Part shown: piece by piece, positions 1-8,215 of the stretch
Numbering within the stretch: position 1 is the stretch's first letter
How the letters are laid out: each line of letters opens with the position of its first letter
Source of the DNA: JAPHTQ01 sp050287105
GTDB taxonomy: Bacteria > Pseudomonadota > Gammaproteobacteria > Thiohalomonadales > Thiohalomonadaceae
Reading direction: 5' to 3'
Length of the DNA: 48,126 nt
NCBI GenBank assembly: GCA_050287105.1
Contig: JBNKBG010000009.1
Coordinates: forward strand, 1-48,126
Program-made: the position numbers and the translations under genes
The notes under the pieces: generated by a model
The model's database searches: none
What the model was told of the DNA's origin: nothing
What the model saw: only the letters and a program-made list of their open reading frames with translations

Positions 1-330
1 TAGTTCCACGCCGCCGTTTTCCACACTGTTGGCGTTACTGCGGTAGGCCTCAACGGCCTGTTGGTTTTTCGCTGTTCCCTGTGCAGACCAGGCCACGCTA
101 CCGCCCGCGCCGTTGTCCCTGCCGCGCCGTGCCTGTGACAACGCGTCACGATAGTCGGCGGCGCCCTTTTCCTGCACAACCTCGCCCTGGCTGATATATT
201 CCCTCAGTGGGCCCGACTCTATGGAGCGTCCGGCTTGGCTCTCCCGTTCATCGCCGCGCGATTCCGCTGCCGTGCGAGGATTACCCGGTGAGGGGTGCCA
301 GCCTGTGATCAGGGAGCCGCTGATTTCCAT
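1..330 (-). CDS. Unknown protein, 3' end beyond window
   Basis: An open frame of 110 codons runs leftward from an ATG at 330 and leaves the window without a stop, so the C-terminus is missing. The visible part is hydrophilic, rich in Gly, Ser, Arg, Glu and Gln, with no signal peptide or membrane segment. It contains a stretch reading NQQAVEAYRSNAN. Only a weak ribosome site (CCGG near the start) is visible. It is divergent from pncC with about 58 bp between the starts. I do not recognise a domain with certainty. The steady absence of stops and ordinary codon use make it a likely real gene, but its function is unknown. Confidence 0.6.
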   Translation of the reverse strand, partial: MEISGSLITGWHPSPGNPRTAAESRGDERESQAGRSIESGPLREYISQGEVVQEKGAADYRDALSQARRGRDNGAGGSVAWSAQGTAKNQQAVEAYRSNANSVENGGVEL

Positions 331-388
331 AACTACCGGATAGTGTTGAAATTGAAAGGAAAGATAAGGGTAGATGAGAAGCTCAATA

Positions 389-889
389 ATGCATAGTCCC
401 TCTGATTCCGAATTGCGCAGTTGTGCCGAAGCGGTGGCAGAACAGCTGTTGGCAAAGGAGTGGATGATGGTCGTGGCCGAGTCGTGCACTGGAGGCTGGG
501 TAGCCAAGGTCTGTACCGATCTCAGCGGGAGTTCCGCCTGGTTCGAAAGGGGCTTTGTTACCTACACCAACCAGGCCAAGCTGGAGATGCTTGGGGTGAC
601 ACAGGAGACCCTGGCAGTGCACGGGGCGGTGAGTGAGGCGACGGTGGCAGAGATGGCGACGGGTGCGCTGCTGAACAGTCGTGCCCATATCGCCCTGGCG
701 ATTAGCGGGATCGCCGGCCCTACCGGGGCCACTGATGGGAAGCCGGTCGGTACCGTCTGTTTCGGTTTTGCCCTGCAGGGGGGAGAGACCTGGACCGAGC
801 GTTGCCACTTTGCAGGTGACCGTGAGGCGGTGCGCCGCCAGTCGGTAGCGTACGGCCTGCAGGGTTTACTACGCCGTATTGATGGCTGA
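389..889 (+). CDS. pncC: Nicotinamide-nucleotide amidohydrolase PncC (CinA C-terminal family)
   Basis: This is a stand-alone CinA C-terminal domain, the enzyme that deamidates nicotinamide mononucleotide to nicotinic acid mononucleotide in NAD recycling. The family signature AESCTGG lies near residue 30 and GIAGPTGATDGKPVGTV near residue 107. The N-terminal molybdopterin-binding-like domain of full CinA is absent, as is usual for about 165-residue PncC. I chose the ATG at 389, which gives 166 residues and has GAGAAG seven bases upstream; an in-frame ATG at 374 is possible but its AAGGG is only three bases away. The stop overlaps the thpR start by 8 bp, so the two are probably cotranslated. 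The pncC-recA neighbourhood is common in gammaproteobacteria. Confidence 0.92.
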   Translation: MHSPSDSELRSCAEAVAEQLLAKEWMMVVAESCTGGWVAKVCTDLSGSSAWFERGFVTYTNQAKLEMLGVTQETLAVHGAVSEATVAEMATGALLNSRAHIALAISGIAGPTGATDGKPVGTVCFGFALQGGETWTERCHFAGDREAVRRQSVAYGLQGLLRRIDG

Positions 890-1415
890 AGTAGCGACTC
901 AACGCCTCTTTTTTGCCCTCTGGCCGGAGCCGCCGGTGCGCAGTCATTTGCAGCATGCCCTTTCCCTGCTGGCGGATGAAACCGGGCGTCCGGTGGAAGC
1001 CGATAACCTGCACCTCACCCTGGCCTTCCCCGGCCATGTGGATGCCCCTACCCAGTCCTGTCTTGAACAGGCGGCGGATGCCATTCGGCTACCACGCTTC
1101 ACGTTACAGCTTGATCGGTTCGGCTATTGGAAACACCCCAAGGTGATCTGGTACGGCCTGTCGGAGGTCCCCGCAGCGCTAGTGCAATTGGCGGGCGAAC
1201 TGGAGGCTGCTATGCGTGGCTGTGGCTTGGCCCCGGAGTCGCGACCCTACCGCCCCCATGTGACCCTGCTGCGCAAGGCGGAGGCCATGCCTCGGGCGGA
1301 AGCCCCGGCGATGCGCTGGCAGGTGGAGGGGTTTGTGCTGGTGTTGTCGGAGGGTTCGCCACAGGGCGTGCGCTATCGGGTGCTTCGACGCTGGTCCCTG
1401 CTCCCTAAATCCTGA
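882..1415 (+). CDS. thpR: RNA 2',3'-cyclic phosphodiesterase / 2'-5' RNA ligase
   Basis: A 177-residue 2H phosphoesterase. The two catalytic HxTx motifs are visible: HLTL at about residues 44-47 and HVTL at about 126-129. The family hydrolyses 2',3'-cyclic phosphate ends and can ligate 2'-5' RNA in vitro; its role in cells is poorly known. The start is ATG 882, inside the end of pncC (8 bp overlap); a TTG at 879 is in frame but less likely. There is no strong ribosome site, consistent with translational coupling to pncC. The 3' end overlaps the end of the convergent WYL regulator gene by 11 bp, and no terminator is visible between them. Confidence 0.92.
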   Translation: MAEVATQRLFFALWPEPPVRSHLQHALSLLADETGRPVEADNLHLTLAFPGHVDAPTQSCLEQAADAIRLPRFTLQLDRFGYWKHPKVIWYGLSEVPAALVQLAGELEAAMRGCGLAPESRPYRPHVTLLRKAEAMPRAEAPAMRWQVEGFVLVLSEGSPQGVRYRVLRRWSLLPKS

Positions 1416-2304
1416 ACGCCCATTCTGCAAACGGCTCGATCTCATCCCGGTTGGCGATGATGAGCTGGTAGGCCTCCGGGTTGAGGGAGTGGTCCGGGCT
1501 GGTATCCACCCGCAGACGCTGCAGCAGGTAGCCGAGCAAGGCCCGGCGTACCTCAATAGTAATCACATCCCCCTTCGCGCCGTAGTCCATCAACAGGGTG
1601 AGGCGCTTTTTCTCCGCCAGCCCCGGATGGGGAACCAACTCCAGGGTAACGCTCTCCACCCAGTCCTCATCGAATTCGCTGCTCGATTCGGCAGCGGCGT
1701 CCAGCATCTCTGCCTCGGTAATACGTGAGAGGACGAAGTCGCGGAAGTCGAAGGTCTCTTCGTTATAGGCGCGCACGTGCCAGCGCAGACCGTTGTGGCA
1801 AAGAGAGTGGGGTTCGATGATCCGCGAGGGGTCGCTTTCCCGATCAGAGAGGGAGAGGTAGTGAATGCGCAGCTTCTTGCGCTGTGCCACGGCACGGGTG
1901 ACCTGGGCCGTGATCTCCCGATTGGGCAGGCGCGTCGGTGGGGTCAGGAGTTCAGCCGGAATATTAAAGACGCGCTGCTTCCCATAGGGGCCGCTCATAC
2001 CGGTCAGGTTCAGTGCCAGCATCGGTAGCACTGCCTCCGGCGAAAGGTCGGCGACACAGGGGTGGAAATTCGGAGTGGGGACGTAGCCGAAGTGGCTCTG
2101 GCGGTAGATCAGGTTGTCCGGTACCAGTTTGCCGTACTGGGCCAGGTCCTTGGTGGCGGCCGCATCGGAGATGGCGAAGGCGCGTGCGACGTCGGTACGG
2201 CTCACCACGCCACAATAAAATGCCATGATTTCAATATATTGAAGACGCTGACGGGTGCTCCACTTCACCTCTGCGAGCATCTTCTCCAGGGATTTTTCTG
2301 CCAC
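1405..2304 (-). CDS. WYL-domain transcriptional regulator
   Basis: A 299-residue protein with an N-terminal winged helix-turn-helix (about 1-85, including RTDVARAFAISDAAATKDLA), a WYL domain around 140-210 (RIHYLSLS, then the RIIEPHSL and GLRWHVRAY stretches) and a C-terminal WCX-like extension. The layout resembles BrxR/CapW-type regulators, which are often found with anti-phage systems; PafBC and DriD are other WYL proteins, acting in DNA-damage responses. Here no defence gene adjoins it; it is divergent from recA. The start is GTG 2304, with GGAGGT about ten bases upstream and an in-frame TAG two codons upstream, which fixes the 5' limit. Its ligand and targets are unknown; autoregulation from the AT-rich divergent region is an inference. 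Confidence 0.88.
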   Translation of the reverse strand: MAEKSLEKMLAEVKWSTRQRLQYIEIMAFYCGVVSRTDVARAFAISDAAATKDLAQYGKLVPDNLIYRQSHFGYVPTPNFHPCVADLSPEAVLPMLALNLTGMSGPYGKQRVFNIPAELLTPPTRLPNREITAQVTRAVAQRKKLRIHYLSLSDRESDPSRIIEPHSLCHNGLRWHVRAYNEETFDFRDFVLSRITEAEMLDAAAESSSEFDEDWVESVTLELVPHPGLAEKKRLTLLMDYGAKGDVITIEVRRALLGYLLQRLRVDTSPDHSLNPEAYQLIIANRDEIEPFAEWAFRI

Positions 2305-2409
2305 GTCCTAGCTGACCTCCACAAATGTACCGGGCCTATTCTGGCTTATTCCTACAAAATATTCATATAATTTATTACATAGTAAATATTATCTAGGTGA
2401 TAAAAAATA

Positions 2410-2438
2410 TTGACATGAGTTGAGGTATAAACTAAATT
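2410..2438 (+). promoter_or_regulatory. recA sigma-70 promoter
   Basis: A perfect -35 TTGACA (2410-2415), a 17 bp spacer, and TAAATT (2433-2438) as the -10, four of six consensus. Transcription would start near 2445, about 53 bases before the recA GTG. Confidence 0.7.
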
Positions 2439-2447
2439 TCACCTCAA
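2420..2447. repeat. Dyad TTGAGGT-N14-ACCTCAA over the recA promoter
   Basis: Perfect 7 bp arms at 2420-2426 and 2441-2447, with centres 21 bp apart, i.e. two helical turns. The dyad covers the spacer, the -10 and the expected start site of recA, which is the usual place for a repressor operator. Which protein binds it is not known; LexA or the neighbouring WYL protein are the candidates. Confidence 0.55.
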
Positions 2448-2497
2448 GCACGAAGCAGTGAACCGTTTAACCATCCGATTTCGTAAGGAGAAGAGCC

Positions 2498-3565
2498 GTG
2501 GACGAACAGAAGAAAAAGGCGTTATCAGCAGCACTGGGTCAGATCGAGAAGCAGTTTGGCAAAGGCTCGGTGATGCGCATGGGCGACGAGAGCGTGGTGC
2601 GCAATATTGAGGCGATCTCCACCGGCTCCCTGGGACTGGATGTGGCGCTGGGGATAGGTGGTCTGCCCAAGGGGAGGGTGGTCGAGATCTACGGCCCGGA
2701 ATCTTCCGGTAAGACGACCCTGACCCTGCAGGTGATCGCCGAGGCGCAAAAAGCGGGCGGCACCTGCGCTTTCGTCGACGCCGAGCACGCACTGGATCCG
2801 CAGTATGCGGGCAAGCTGGGGGTGAATGTGGATGATCTGCTGGTCTCCCAGCCCGATACCGGCGAGCAGGCACTGGAGATCACCGATATGCTGGTGCGCT
2901 CTGGTGCGGTGGACGTGGTGGTGGTCGACTCGGTTGCGGCGCTGACCCCCAAGGCGGAGATCGAAGGTGACATGGGTGACTCCCACGTCGGTCTACAGGC
3001 ACGCCTGATGTCGCAGGCGTTGCGCAAGCTCACCGCCAACATCAAGCGTTCCAACACCCTGGTGATCTTCATCAACCAGATCCGGATGAAGATCGGTGTG
3101 ATGTTCGGCAGCCCCGAGACCACGACCGGCGGTAATGCGCTCAAGTTCTACTCCTCGGTGCGCCTGGATATCCGTCGTATCGGCGCGATCAAGAAGGGTG
3201 ACGAGGTAGTCGGCAACGAGACCCGGGTTAAGGTAGTGAAGAATAAGGTGGCGCCGCCGTTCAAGCAGGCCGAGTTCGACATTCTTTATGGTGAAGGGAT
3301 CTCCCGTGAGGGGGAGATCATCGACATGGGGGTAAAGCTCGATATCGTCGACAAGTCTGGTGCCTGGTACAGCTATAACGGCGAGCGCATCGGTCAGGGT
3401 AAGGATAATGTGCGCAACTGGCTCAAGGAGAACGGTGCGGTGGCCGCCGAGATCGAGGGGCGTATCCGTGAAGTGTTGTTGCCAGGTGTTGCGGTTCTGC
3501 CCGGTATGTCCGTGGCCGATGATGACGTGGATGAGCCGGAACTGGCCGACGTTGCCGAGGCGTGA
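2498..3565 (+). CDS. recA: RecA recombinase
   Basis: A full-length RecA of 355 residues: the ATP-dependent strand-exchange protein for homologous recombination and the co-protease for LexA cleavage. Walker A GPESSGKT is at 66-73, followed by the VFVDAEHALD-type and VVVDSVAAL (Walker B) segments; loop L2 includes the MFGSPETTTGGNALKFY region. The acidic C-terminus (DDDVDEPELADVAEA) is normal. The start is GTG 2498, with TAAGGAG at 2484-2490, seven bases upstream. recX and alaS follow, the usual order in gammaproteobacteria. A 10 bp hairpin lies just downstream. Control is unusual in that no canonical LexA box is visible. Confidence 0.99.
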   Translation: MDEQKKKALSAALGQIEKQFGKGSVMRMGDESVVRNIEAISTGSLGLDVALGIGGLPKGRVVEIYGPESSGKTTLTLQVIAEAQKAGGTCAFVDAEHALDPQYAGKLGVNVDDLLVSQPDTGEQALEITDMLVRSGAVDVVVVDSVAALTPKAEIEGDMGDSHVGLQARLMSQALRKLTANIKRSNTLVIFINQIRMKIGVMFGSPETTTGGNALKFYSSVRLDIRRIGAIKKGDEVVGNETRVKVVKNKVAPPFKQAEFDILYGEGISREGEIIDMGVKLDIVDKSGAWYSYNGERIGQGKDNVRNWLKENGAVAAEIEGRIREVLLPGVAVLPGMSVADDDVDEPELADVAEA

Positions 3566-3586
3566 TGGTTGCCTCGGCTCCAATAC

Positions 3587-3620
3587 ACGCCCTCCCCACT
3601 CAGGGAGGGCGTTGCTATTT
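3587..3620 (+). terminator. Hairpin after recA
   Basis: A perfect 10 bp stem, ACGCCCTCCC (3587-3596) with GGGAGGGCGT (3603-3612), six-base loop, followed only by the modest TGCTATTT. It may be a partial terminator or a transcript-stabilising hairpin that lowers recX relative to recA. Confidence 0.55.
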
Positions 3621-3749
3621 CTACTCCCCCTATCCAAATGCAGTAGCGCCTGGGCTCTCTGTTTGTGGTGTAATAATTTTGCCCAAAAGCGCCTGGGGCC
3701 TGCCATTTACCCCAGTTCTTGATTTACACTACCGGGCTTTGTGGGCGCC

Positions 3750-4217
3750 ATGATTCACATGAACGAAATGGACGAGACGGAGATCTACGCCAAGGCGGTC
3801 GAACTTCTCGCTCGTCGCGAACATTCGGCGCAGGAACTGGCGTTCAAACTGCACGCCCGTGGTTGTAACCCGACTCTGGTTGAGTCGGTACTGGCGCGAC
3901 TGGAGAAGGAGCGTCTGCAGAGCGATGCACGCTATGCCGAGGTCTATCTGCACCAGCGTAGCGAAAAGGGTTATGGACCGCAGCGTATCCGTGCCGAGTT
4001 GCAGGAGCGTGGGGTGGCGGAGCAACTCATCACCGCATCCCTGCGCAGCGCGGAGGATGAGGGCGAGATAGATTGGTATGAGCGGGCAGCCGCAGTCTAT
4101 GCCAGAAAGTTCGGTGGCCGACCGATTGAAGACCTGAAAGATAGAGCCAAACGGCAACGATTTTTGCAATATCGCGGTTTTAGCCATGAGCAGATTGCCG
4201 CGGTGGTGAGTGACTAA
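3750..4217 (+). CDS. recX: RecA modulator RecX
   Basis: RecX binds RecA filaments and blocks their extension. The protein is 155 residues from ATG 3750 and shows the triple-helix repeats of the family: AVELLARREHSAQEL near the N-terminus, ARLEKERLQSDARYAEVYL in the middle, and the C-terminal KDRAKRQRFLQYRGFSHEQI. The start is uncertain: GTG 3741 and ATGs at 3750, 3759 and 3768 are in frame, and none has a good ribosome site. The stop TAA shares its last base with an ATG that opens a nine-codon frame leading into alaS. The position directly after recA supports the call. Confidence 0.93.
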   Translation: MIHMNEMDETEIYAKAVELLARREHSAQELAFKLHARGCNPTLVESVLARLEKERLQSDARYAEVYLHQRSEKGYGPQRIRAELQERGVAEQLITASLRSAEDEGEIDWYERAAAVYARKFGGRPIEDLKDRAKRQRFLQYRGFSHEQIAAVVSD

Positions 4218-4246
4218 TGATTCAACTTATTCGGGACATTGCATGA
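4217..4246 (+). other. Possible nine-codon coupling ORF between recX and alaS
   Basis: ATG at 4217 overlaps the recX stop (TAATG) and encodes MIQLIRDIA; its TGA at 4244-4246 overlaps the alaS ATG (ATGA). The double overlap could hand ribosomes from recX to alaS. It has no independent ribosome site and may be chance. Confidence 0.25.
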
Positions 4247-6870
4247 AAAGCAGCGCAGATATTCGCAGGGCCTTCTTGGATTTCTTTGCCGGCAAAGGGC
4301 ACGAGGTGGTTGCCTCCAGTCCTCTGGTTCCCGGCAATGATCCGACGCTGCTCTTTACCAATGCCGGGATGGTGCAATTCAAGGATGTCTTCCTCGGCAG
4401 TGACCCGCGTCCCTACAGCCGAGCTACCAGTGTGCAGCGTTGCGTGCGTGCGGGGGGCAAACATAACGATCTGGAAAACGTCGGTTATACCGCGCGTCAC
4501 CACACCTTCTTCGAAATGCTGGGTAACTTCAGCTTCGGTGACTATTTCAAACAGGATGCGATCAAGTACGCCTGGGAATTTCTTACCCAGACCTGTGGCC
4601 TGCCTGCGGAAAAACTCTGGGTAACGGTCTACGAAGACGACGACGAAGCCGCCGATATCTGGCTCAAGCAGGTCGGCGTCGATCCGAAACGTTTTACCCG
4701 CATCGGTGACAAGAAGGGCGGCAAGAAATTCGACAGCGATAACTTCTGGTCCATGGGTGACACCGGCCCCTGTGGTCCCTGTACCGAGATCTTCTACGAT
4801 CATGGCGAAGCGATCTGGGGCGGTCCTCCCGGTTCCGCAGAGGAGGACGGTGATCGTTATATCGAGATCTGGAATCTGGTGTTCATGCAGTTCAATCGGG
4901 ACAAGGATGGCAACATGAAGCCCCTGCCCAAGCCCTCGGTCGATACCGGTATGGGTCTCGAGCGCCTTGCTGCCGTGATCCAGGGTGTTCATGCCAACTA
5001 CGAAATCGATCTGTTCCAGAATCTGATCAAGGCAGTGGCCGAACTGGCCGCGACCAAAGACCTGGAAAATGCCTCTTTAAAGGTTATTGCCGACCATATT
5101 CGTTCCTGTGCCTTCCTGGTGGTTGACGGCGTGATCCCTTCCAATGAAGGGCGCGGCTATGTGCTGCGCCGCATCATTCGCCGTGCCATTCGCCATGGTC
5201 ACAAGCTCGAGATCAAGGGCAGTTTCTTCTACAAGCTGGTGGCGGCCCTGGTGAAAGAGATGGGCGAGGCCTACCCGGAACTGGCCAGGGCCCAGAGCCA
5301 GGTGGAAAAGGTGCTGCGTCAGGAGGAGGAGCGCTTTGCCGAGACCCTGGAGCAGGGCATGGGTCTGCTGGAAGAGGCGATCAAGTCACTTTCCGGCAAG
5401 GAGATCCCTGGCGAAACCGTCTTCAAGCTCTACGACACCTACGGTTTCCCGGTTGACCTGACTGCTGACGTGGCGCGTGAGCGTGGACTTACTGTCGACA
5501 TGCCCGGCTTCGAAAAGGCGATGGCGGAACAGCGCGAGCGTGCCCGTGCCGCCAGCCACTTCGATGTGGATTACGGCAAGGATGTTAGTGTCGAGGGCAA
5601 GAGTGAATTTACCGGTTATGACCGGGTGCAGGATAACTGCAAGGTGGTGTCGCTCTATCGTGACGGTCAGGCAGTGGAACAGCTGGCCGAGGGTGAGCGC
5701 GGCATGGTGGTGCTGGATCAGACCCCGTTCTATGCCGAGTCCGGTGGCCAGGTTGGTGACTGTGGTCGCCTGCTGGTGGGCGATGCCCTGTTTGAAGTGG
5801 TAGACACGCAGAAGAATGGCGAGGCGATCGTCCACTTCGGTTCGGTAGTTCGCGGCAGCCTGAAGAGTGGGGATACGGTAACTGCTGAGGTGGATCCTGC
5901 CTTACGTCAGGCTATCGCCTGCAACCACTCTGCGACCCACCTTCTTCACGCCGCCCTGCGCAAGGTGCTGGGCGAGCACGTACAGCAGAAGGGTTCACAG
6001 GTGAGTGCGGAGCGGTTGCGCTTTGACTTCTCCCACTTCGAGGCGATCACGGCCGCCGAGTTGAAGCAGATCGAAAACATGGTTAACGCGCAGATCCGGA
6101 ACAATGCTTCGGTTGAGACTCGCGTTATGGCCATCGACGAGGCCAAGGCGGCGGGGGCGATGGCGCTGTTCGGCGAAAAATACGGTGACAAGGTTCGCGT
6201 ACTCTCCATGGGGGATTTCTCCATTGAGCTCTGTGGTGGTACCCACGTGAGTCGCACGGGTGATATCGGTTTGCTGAAGGTCGTTAGTGAAGCAGGTGTT
6301 GCCGCCGGGGTGCGTCGTATCGAGGCAGTCACGGCACAGGGTGCACTGGAGTGGCTGGCAGGGAATGAGGAGCGTCTGGATCGCGTCGCTGGTTTAGTGA
6401 AGTCGGGCCGTGATGATGTGGCCGACAAGGTACAGCAAGCCCTGGAACGTAGCCGAAAACTGGAAAAGGAGCTGGAGCAGCTCAAGGCCAAACTGGCCAG
6501 TAGTCAGGGCTCCGACCTGCTCTCCCAGGCGGTGGAGATCGACGGTATTAAGGTATTGGCCGCCAATCTGGAAGGGGCTGACCCCAAGGGGCTGCGCGAT
6601 ACCGTCGACCAGTTGAAAAACAAACTGGGTACCGCCGCGGTGCTACTGGCCACCGTGCAGGAGGGCAAGATTAGTCTGGTTGCGGGTGTGAGCAAGGATG
6701 CCGTTGATCGGATCAAGGCCGGTGACCTGTTGCAGAGCGTTGCCATACAGGTGGGTGGAAAAGGGGGCGGTCGTCCTGATATGGCCCAGGGTGGAGGCAC
6801 CGAACCTGACAAGCTTGCTGCCGCGCTCGGTTCTGTTGAGGGCTGGGTCAGGCAGCAAATAGGGTGCTAA
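4243..6870 (+). CDS. alaS: Alanyl-tRNA synthetase
   Basis: The 875-residue enzyme that charges tRNA-Ala. The class II catalytic core is N-terminal (DIRRAFLDFFAGKGH, then the TARHHTFFEMLGNFSFGDYF region). The editing domain has its zinc ligands HSATH (H562, H566) and CGGTH (C664, H668). The C-terminal DHHA1/C-Ala part ends with the glycine-rich GGKGGGRPDMAQGGG. I took ATG 4243, where GGGA lies six bases upstream and the protein begins MKSSADIRRAFLDFF as in the family; a GTG at 4210 would add 11 untypical residues and lies inside recX. Nothing is missing or unusual in the protein. Confidence 0.98.
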   Translation: MKSSADIRRAFLDFFAGKGHEVVASSPLVPGNDPTLLFTNAGMVQFKDVFLGSDPRPYSRATSVQRCVRAGGKHNDLENVGYTARHHTFFEMLGNFSFGDYFKQDAIKYAWEFLTQTCGLPAEKLWVTVYEDDDEAADIWLKQVGVDPKRFTRIGDKKGGKKFDSDNFWSMGDTGPCGPCTEIFYDHGEAIWGGPPGSAEEDGDRYIEIWNLVFMQFNRDKDGNMKPLPKPSVDTGMGLERLAAVIQGVHANYEIDLFQNLIKAVAELAATKDLENASLKVIADHIRSCAFLVVDGVIPSNEGRGYVLRRIIRRAIRHGHKLEIKGSFFYKLVAALVKEMGEAYPELARAQSQVEKVLRQEEERFAETLEQGMGLLEEAIKSLSGKEIPGETVFKLYDTYGFPVDLTADVARERGLTVDMPGFEKAMAEQRERARAASHFDVDYGKDVSVEGKSEFTGYDRVQDNCKVVSLYRDGQAVEQLAEGERGMVVLDQTPFYAESGGQVGDCGRLLVGDALFEVVDTQKNGEAIVHFGSVVRGSLKSGDTVTAEVDPALRQAIACNHSATHLLHAALRKVLGEHVQQKGSQVSAERLRFDFSHFEAITAAELKQIENMVNAQIRNNASVETRVMAIDEAKAAGAMALFGEKYGDKVRVLSMGDFSIELCGGTHVSRTGDIGLLKVVSEAGVAAGVRRIEAVTAQGALEWLAGNEERLDRVAGLVKSGRDDVADKVQQALERSRKLEKELEQLKAKLASSQGSDLLSQAVEIDGIKVLAANLEGADPKGLRDTVDQLKNKLGTAAVLLATVQEGKISLVAGVSKDAVDRIKAGDLLQSVAIQVGGKGGGRPDMAQGGGTEPDKLAAALGSVEGWVRQQIGC

Positions 6871-6939
6871 ATGTCACATTCCTCTTTAATTTTGTCGAGA
6901 TTTAGTGTTTAATCTCCGGCCTTCGAATCCCGAGCTTCT

Positions 6940-8175
6940 ATGGCACTTATCGTACAAAAATATGGCGGTACCTCGGTTGGTAGCGTTGAACGCATTACCC
7001 ACGTTGCGAACAAGGTAAAGGCGTTCCGCGATCGGGGCGATGACGTCGTTGTGGTGGTCTCTGCCATGAGCGGCGAGACCAATCGTCTGCTCGATCTGGC
7101 CAGGGGGATCAACCCCGAACTGGATCCGCGTGAAACCGATGTACTCCTCTCTACTGGCGAGCAGGTTACCATTGCGTTGCTCGCTATGGCGCTGAAAAAA
7201 CTGGGTTGTGATGCCTGCTCATATACCGGGGCACAGGTCCATATCCTGACCGATAGCATGCATAACAAGGCACGCATTCTGGATATCGATGAGAGCAAAA
7301 TGCGTCGTGATCTGGATAAGGGGCGTGTTGTCGTTGTTGCCGGTTTCCAGGGCGTAGATGAGCATGGCAGTATCACCACTCTGGGTAGAGGCGGTTCCGA
7401 TACCACAGCAGTGGCCCTGGCCGCTGCACTCAAGGCCGACGAGTGTCAGATCTATACCGATGTGGATGGTGTTTACACTACTGACCCGCGTGTTGTTCCG
7501 GAAGCGAGTCGCCTTGAGCGCATCACCTTTGAAGAGATGCTGGAGATGGCCAGTCTCGGTTCAAAGGTTTTGCAGATTCGCTCGGTTGAGTTTGCAGGTA
7601 AGTACAATGTGCCGCTGCGTGTGCTCTCCTCCTTTGAGGATGGCCCCGGTACCCTGATCACCTATGAGGAAGACGGTATGGAAGAAGCGCTAATTTCCGG
7701 CATCGCCTTTAACCGCGATGAAGCCAAGCTGACCATGCAGGGCGTGCCTGATCAACCCGGTGTTGCCCACCGTATTCTTGGTCCCATCGGTGATGCGAAT
7801 ATCGAAGTGGACATGATTGTGCAAAACATCGGTGCTGATGACACCACCGATTTTACCTTTACCGTTCATCGTAATGACTACGCAAAGGCGTTAAAGGTGC
7901 TGGAGAAGACTGCCAAGGAGATTGGTGCCCGTGAGGTTTCCGGCGATGACAAGATCGTCAAAATCTCACTGGTAGGTGTTGGTATGCGTTCACACGCTGG
8001 GATTGCCAGCACTATGTTTGCTACTTTAGCAAAGGAAGGCATCAACATTCGTATGATCTCCACGTCGGAAATCAAGATATCCGTTGTCGTGGATGAGAAA
8101 TACCTGGAGCTGGGTGTGCGCGCCTTGCACAGTGCATTTAATTTGGAAGCAGGAACCACGGTGTCTGCGAAATAA
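6940..8175 (+). CDS. lysC: Aspartate kinase
   Basis: The 411-residue enzyme phosphorylates aspartate, the first step toward lysine, threonine, methionine and diaminopimelate. The nucleotide site KYGGTSVGS is at residues 7-15, and the kinase domain runs to about 250 (including TLGRGGSDTTAVALAAAL). Two C-terminal ACT regulatory domains follow (TMQGVPDQPGVAHRILGP and VGVGMRSHAGIASTMFATL). The length and build match the monofunctional Pseudomonas-type kinase, not the fused ThrA/MetL type. Feedback control by lysine and threonine is expected from the family. It lies 69 bp after alaS. The leader is too short for a lysine riboswitch. Confidence 0.96.
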   Translation: MALIVQKYGGTSVGSVERITHVANKVKAFRDRGDDVVVVVSAMSGETNRLLDLARGINPELDPRETDVLLSTGEQVTIALLAMALKKLGCDACSYTGAQVHILTDSMHNKARILDIDESKMRRDLDKGRVVVVAGFQGVDEHGSITTLGRGGSDTTAVALAAALKADECQIYTDVDGVYTTDPRVVPEASRLERITFEEMLEMASLGSKVLQIRSVEFAGKYNVPLRVLSSFEDGPGTLITYEEDGMEEALISGIAFNRDEAKLTMQGVPDQPGVAHRILGPIGDANIEVDMIVQNIGADDTTDFTFTVHRNDYAKALKVLEKTAKEIGAREVSGDDKIVKISLVGVGMRSHAGIASTMFATLAKEGINIRMISTSEIKISVVVDEKYLELGVRALHSAFNLEAGTTVSAK

Positions 8176-8215
8176 TCGCAGATTGTTTTACAAATCATAT
8201 ATCACTACTAAGATA

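Larger units (their letters stand above)
2305..2497. promoter_or_regulatory. WYL regulator / recA divergent control region
   Basis: A 193 bp, strikingly AT-rich region. The sequence AATATT recurs at 2358, 2385 and 2406, and TTAC-ATA-GTAA at 2375-2385 is a small dyad. I see no CTGT-N8-ACAG LexA box, nor the TTAG-type or GTTC-type boxes known from other groups. The recA promoter and a dyad over it are listed separately. The region probably also holds the WYL gene promoter, but I could not fix its hexamers. Confidence 0.6.

Noticed and set aside
1405..2304. A defence island led by the WYL regulator
   Set aside because: WYL proteins of this build often sit beside BREX or CBASS genes, but both neighbours here are housekeeping genes (thpR and recA).
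4210..4242. N-terminal extension of AlaS from GTG 4210
   Set aside because: The added residues are untypical and overlap recX. The protein from ATG 4243 starts exactly as the family does and has GGGA six bases upstream.
6871..6939. Possible lysine riboswitch or T-box before lysC
   Set aside because: Only 69 bases separate the genes, far too short for either, and no fitting stems are present.
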